NCBI GenBank assembly: GCA_010909165.1
Contig: VJWM01000108.1
Location: 310,001 to 374,000 of the forward strand
Origin: Anthoceros angustus
Lineage: Eukaryota; Streptophyta; Anthocerotopsida; Anthocerotales; Anthocerotaceae
Direction of reading: 5' to 3'
DNA: 64,000 nucleotides
The notes under the pieces are model-generated. The model did not search any database. It saw nothing but the letters and a program-made list of their open reading frames with translations, and had not been told where the DNA came from. Both the position numbers and the translations under genes were made by a program. Below are positions 62,927-64,000 of the stretch, in pieces. The stretch's first letter is position 1, and each line of letters begins with the position of its first letter.

Positions 62927-64000
62927 TACTACGTCATCCAGCAGTCCTCTTCAACTACCAGTGAGTGCAGCTGCCTGCCCTTCTGTAAGGCACCAGTGCT
63001 TCCACAGGCCTTCAGAAGGCAAGCAAAAGTAACATGGTCAGCCAAATGAGGCCCTCCTCCTCCATTTGTCCATACACAACAAGCGCCTCTTGGCGAGTCC
63101 TTGCTGTGCATACCCAGCAATCAGGGTCCATGTCACCACATCCTTTGTGGCCAAGCTGTCAAAAACCTGGCGTGCATCTTCCAGTTCACCACATTTTGCA
63201 TACATGTCCACCAGGCAGTTGCCCACCACGTGTCATCCAGCAGTCCTCTTTCACAATCTGTGAGTGCAGCTGCCTGCCCTTCTGTAAGGCACCAGTGCTT
63301 GCACAGGCCTTCAGAAGGCAAAAGTAACATGTCAGCCAAATGAGGCCCGCCTCCTCCATTTGTCCATACACAACAAGCGCCTCTTGGCGAGTCCTTGCTG
63401 TGCATACCCAGCAATCAGGGCATCCATGTCACCACATCCTTTGTGGCATGCTGTCAAAAACCTGGCGTGCATCTTCCAGTTCACCACATTTTGCATACAT
63501 GTCCACCAGGCAGGAGCCCACCTCTACTTCATCCAGCAGTCCTCTTTTGACAATCTGGGAGTGCAGCTGTCTGCCCTTCTGTAAGGCACCGGTGCTTCCA
63601 CAGGCCTTCAGAAGGCAAGCAAAAGTGACATGGTTAGCCAAAAGGAGTCCTTCCTGCTCCATTTGTCCATACACAACAAGCGCCTCATGTCCGAGCCCTT
63701 GCTGCACATAACCTGCAATCAGGGCAGTCCATGTTACCACATCCTTTGTGGCCAAGCTGTCAAAAACCTGGCGTGCATCTTTCAGTTCACCACATTTTGC
63801 ATACATATCCACCAGGCAGTTGCCCAACAAAACACCATCCAGCAGTCCTCTTCAACAATCTGTGAGTGCAGCTGCCTGCCCTTCTGTAAGGCACCAGTGC
63901 TTGCACAGGCCTTCAGAAGGCAAGCAAAAGTAACATGGTTAGCCAAAATCAGGCCCTCCTGCTCCATTTGTCCATACAGACAAGTGCCTCATGTCCGAGC
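62927..64000 (-). pseudogene. Upstream PLS repeats of the same PPR gene, frame broken by small indels
   Basis: The 306-bp (102-residue) triplet continues beyond the open frame. The landmark ATTTTGCATA falls at 62281, 62587, 62893, 63193, 63488 and 63794, spacings 306, 306, 300, 295, 306. The two short units carry 1-bp deletions, for example in the CCTCTTT run (62945, 63245, 63846), AAAT for AAAAT (63043), TTGGCGAG for TGTCCGAG (63090, 63385), and others. The frame therefore shifts at least six times before the window ends. Either this is a dying gene or the assembly is faulty in near-identical repeats; the intact 3' half and catalytic domain favour the latter. Confidence 0.7.

Overview
This is nuclear DNA of a land plant. 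Genes have short GT-AG (and two GC-AG) introns, and the housekeeping proteins are plant-like. There is a Copia element primed by initiator tRNA-Met, and above all four large PLS-class pentatricopeptide repeat (PPR) genes of the organelle RNA-editing type. One PPR gene carries a DYW-family deaminase domain that ends in GRP instead of DYW. That, with intronless E-class PPR genes carrying an unusual insertion, points to a seedless plant. A fern seems most likely; a lycophyte or hornwort is possible. The species cannot be fixed from the sequence alone.

Layout. 1-3 kb: a mitochondrial-type DnaJ/Hsp40 gene with 15 visible exons (+). 4.7-8.4 kb: E-class PPR gene 1 (+). 10.0-13.7 kb: intronless tubulin-folding cofactor D (-). 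14-19.3 kb: repeats, retroelement debris, a short LTR with primer site and a 0.62 kb tandem duplication. 19.3-21.5 kb: a GRIP-domain golgin (+). 21.5-27.2 kb: ribosomal protein L26 (-), a truncated PPR gene and minisatellites. 27.2-27.9 kb: APC11, the RING subunit of the anaphase-promoting complex (+). 28.8-31.2 kb: PPR gene 2 (+). 31.6-34.3 kb: a loose copy of an XH exon and a TFIIE-beta paralogue with its first winged-helix exon pair duplicated in frame (-). 37.3-40.1 kb: an XS/XH coiled-coil protein of the IDN2/FDM family (-). 41.6-42.3 kb: an 84-bp minisatellite. 43.2-45.2 kb: PPR gene 3 (-). 47.2-59.5 kb: a decayed Copia retrotransposon split by a 7.46 kb CACTA-type DNA transposon with perfect 30-bp inverted repeats. 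59.7-60.8 kb: an ordinary four-exon TFIIE-beta gene (-). 61.3-64.0 kb: the DYW-variant PPR gene (-), whose 5' part is a near-identical 306-bp repeat array broken by small indels and running off the window.

Functional picture. Housekeeping genes (protein folding in mitochondria, tubulin folding, Golgi tethering, ribosome, cell cycle, transcription initiation, RNA-directed DNA methylation) are interspersed with PPR genes expected to act in mitochondria or plastids. The strongest candidates for new biology are: (1) a PPR subfamily in which an extra ~16-residue KEE...VDG..VKVESL segment recurs in the L motifs of three genes; (2) the GRP-ending deaminase with almost identical repeats; (3) the TFIIE-beta paralogue predicted to carry three winged helices.
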